Below are positions 62,988 through 64,000 of a stretch of 64,000 nt of DNA, piece by piece; the stretch's first letter is position 1, and each line of letters opens with the position of its first letter. The notes under the pieces were generated by a model. That model made no database searches and was not told the DNA's origin. It saw nothing but the letters and a program-made list of their open reading frames with translations. The translations under genes were made by a program, and so were the position numbers. Source of the stretch: Phycisphaerales bacterium (lineage in GTDB: Bacteria > Planctomycetota > Phycisphaerae > Phycisphaerales > UBA1924); NCBI GenBank assembly GCA_016699835.1, contig CP064987.1:1860001-1924000 (forward strand). The letters are read 5' to 3'.

Positions 62988-63608
62988 ATGGCGCAGCGCC
63001 GGCACCACTATGAGCGGGCCTTTGAGGAGTTCGTGCGGGAGCGGCGGATTCCGTATGTGGCCGTGGACGAGGCGAAGAAGGCGCTGGTGGGTGACTCGTC
63101 GGGAACGCGGCTGTCGCGGGGCGACTCGGGATTGAGGTCGCTCAAGTCGTTCGACTTTGTGATCTATGGCGGGGACACGAACCTGCTCCTGGAACTCAAG
63201 GGGCGTCGGGTTCGCGCGCCCAAGACGCGGAAGGTTCGGTTCAACGAGGATGGGGTGCTGCATGTGCCGCCGGCGAAGACGAGGCTGGACTCGTGGGTGA
63301 CGCTGGAGGACATCGAGTCGTTGCGGGAGTGGGAGCGGCTGTTCGGGGCGGGGTTCATGGCGGCGTTCGCGTTTGTGTATTGGTGTGATGAGCAGCCGCC
63401 GGATTCCTTGTTCACGGAGGTCTTCGAGCATCGTGGGCGGTGGTACGCGATGCGGGTGGCACGGGTCGAGGAGTATGCACGGGTGATGAAGACGCGGAGC
63501 ACGCGCTGGGGGACGGTGCATGTGCCCGGGCCGGTCTTTGAGACGATCAGCACGTCGTTTGGGGCGCCGGGGTGGTCGGCGGCGGGAGGTGTTCCTGCCC
63601 GCACATAG
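62988..63608 (+). CDS. Hypothetical protein with PD-(D/E)XK nuclease-like motif
   Basis: 206 residues, no named family. HYERAFEEFVRERRIPYVAV opens with the helix seen in restriction-like nuclease folds. SFDFVIYGGDTNLLLELKGRRV (about 54-75) gives the D-x(n)-ExK pattern of PD-(D/E)XK enzymes. Further Lys/Arg-rich strands follow. It lies 23 bp after mlaD, probably in the same transcript, although no functional link to lipid transport is obvious. Confidence 0.65.
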   Translation: MAQRRHHYERAFEEFVRERRIPYVAVDEAKKALVGDSSGTRLSRGDSGLRSLKSFDFVIYGGDTNLLLELKGRRVRAPKTRKVRFNEDGVLHVPPAKTRLDSWVTLEDIESLREWERLFGAGFMAAFAFVYWCDEQPPDSLFTEVFEHRGRWYAMRVARVEEYARVMKTRSTRWGTVHVPGPVFETISTSFGAPGWSAAGGVPART

Positions 63609-63724
63609 CCCTGACGGGGTGGGGCTGGTGTGGTGTGGGGGTGCTCGTGGCGGCGGCATAACCTTGGTGAGACGGGGCAACTGCCCCTGGGGCGGGGGCG
63701 AATATGGACGCGATGGGAGCCGTC

Positions 63725-63973
63725 ATGAATCGAGCCGCGATGTTGTCTCTGGTGCGTGTGGTGGTGATCGCGTTGGCGCTGGGCTCGGCCATTGGGCCGG
63801 TGTCCACGGCGCGGGCGCAGTCGTCGCAGAAGATCGAGGAGATCCGTCCGCCGGCTCCGGGGAAAGAGGATGACACGCACAGTTACGTGCTGAACATGCT
63901 CATCGCGATCGCGCTGATGGGGATCGTGGTGGGGGCGGCCGTGATCCCGAGCAAGCGCGGGCACCAGGACTAA
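63725..63973 (+). CDS. Small secreted or membrane protein
   Basis: 82 residues from the ATG at 63725 (a longer frame begins at 63704). A signal-like helix (about 8-27, ending STARA) precedes a short Pro/Glu-rich stretch. A second helix, YVLNMLIAIALMGIVVGAAVI (about 54-74), and a basic tail KRGHQD follow. It may be a single-pass membrane protein after cleavage. No family is recognised. Confidence 0.6.
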   Translation: MNRAAMLSLVRVVVIALALGSAIGPVSTARAQSSQKIEEIRPPAPGKEDDTHSYVLNMLIAIALMGIVVGAAVIPSKRGHQD

Positions 63974-64000
63974 CGAGCCACGCGTGGATGGGTTGTGGCG

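Overview
The window is high-GC bacterial chromosome from what looks like a planctomycete of the Phycisphaerae type. The evidence is five secreted proteins ending in dockerin-like repeats closed by an invariant Gly-Cys, a PEP-CTERM-style protein, H-X9-DG type pseudopilins, a membrane protein with a planctomycete-style C-terminal zinc ribbon, and a Gram-negative envelope set (lpxC, lpxD, ompH/skp, bamA, Mla). dnaA and dnaN are both present but about 30 kb apart. I see no rRNA, tRNA, CRISPR array, transposase or prophage.

Layout. 0-6 kb: a gliding-type ABC exporter pair, a subtilisin-like protease with a GC-type dockerin, a 5'-truncated pseudopilin, and an orphan beta-class DNA methyltransferase. 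6-16 kb: DEAD-box helicase, purB (with a foreign-looking central patch), a NeuC-like epimerase, an HDOD protein, surE, mutM, a candidate replication origin and dnaA. 16-27 kb: MBL hydrolase, VTT membrane protein, rplM-rpsI, CPBP protease, gatC-gatA, hypothetical envelope proteins and a pseudopilin. 27-32 kb: an outer-membrane biogenesis operon bamA-ompH-lpxD-lpxC. 33-42 kb: secreted dockerin proteins (PKD protein, matrixin-like metalloprotease, endonuclease/phosphatase-fold protein), with lpd and a glycosyltransferase between or beside them. 42-47.5 kb: transketolase, dnaN, nuoE and an esterase lipoprotein. 47.5-52 kb: an HTH protein divergent from a PEP-CTERM protein, then a large dockerin protein. 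52-64 kb: a strongly G-rich-strand segment with pepA, a HIT protein, TetR, a T5orf172-like protein, a cysteine desulfurase and an mlaF-mlaD pair. This segment is dense in short palindromic repeats.

The most unusual signals are these. (1) A tandem array of eleven 21-bp units in which 12 GANTC sites fall at only two positions of the repeat. The 21-bp period is two helical turns, and a beta-class methyltransferase of HinfI/CcrM-like domain order lies elsewhere in the window. (2) A 45-bp palindromic element bounded by GGTAG repeats that occurs between genes and also three times in one reading frame inside the cysteine desulfurase. (3) A roughly 420-bp low-GC3 mosaic patch inside purB. (4) A switch of strand G/C bias inside one dockerin gene, exactly at a domain boundary. 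(5) A candidate origin beside dnaA, with one perfect DnaA box and three copies of a 9-mer.

Coordinates of starts were set from visible ribosome binding sites, signal peptides and family lengths where possible. All family names come from motif recognition by eye, without database searches.
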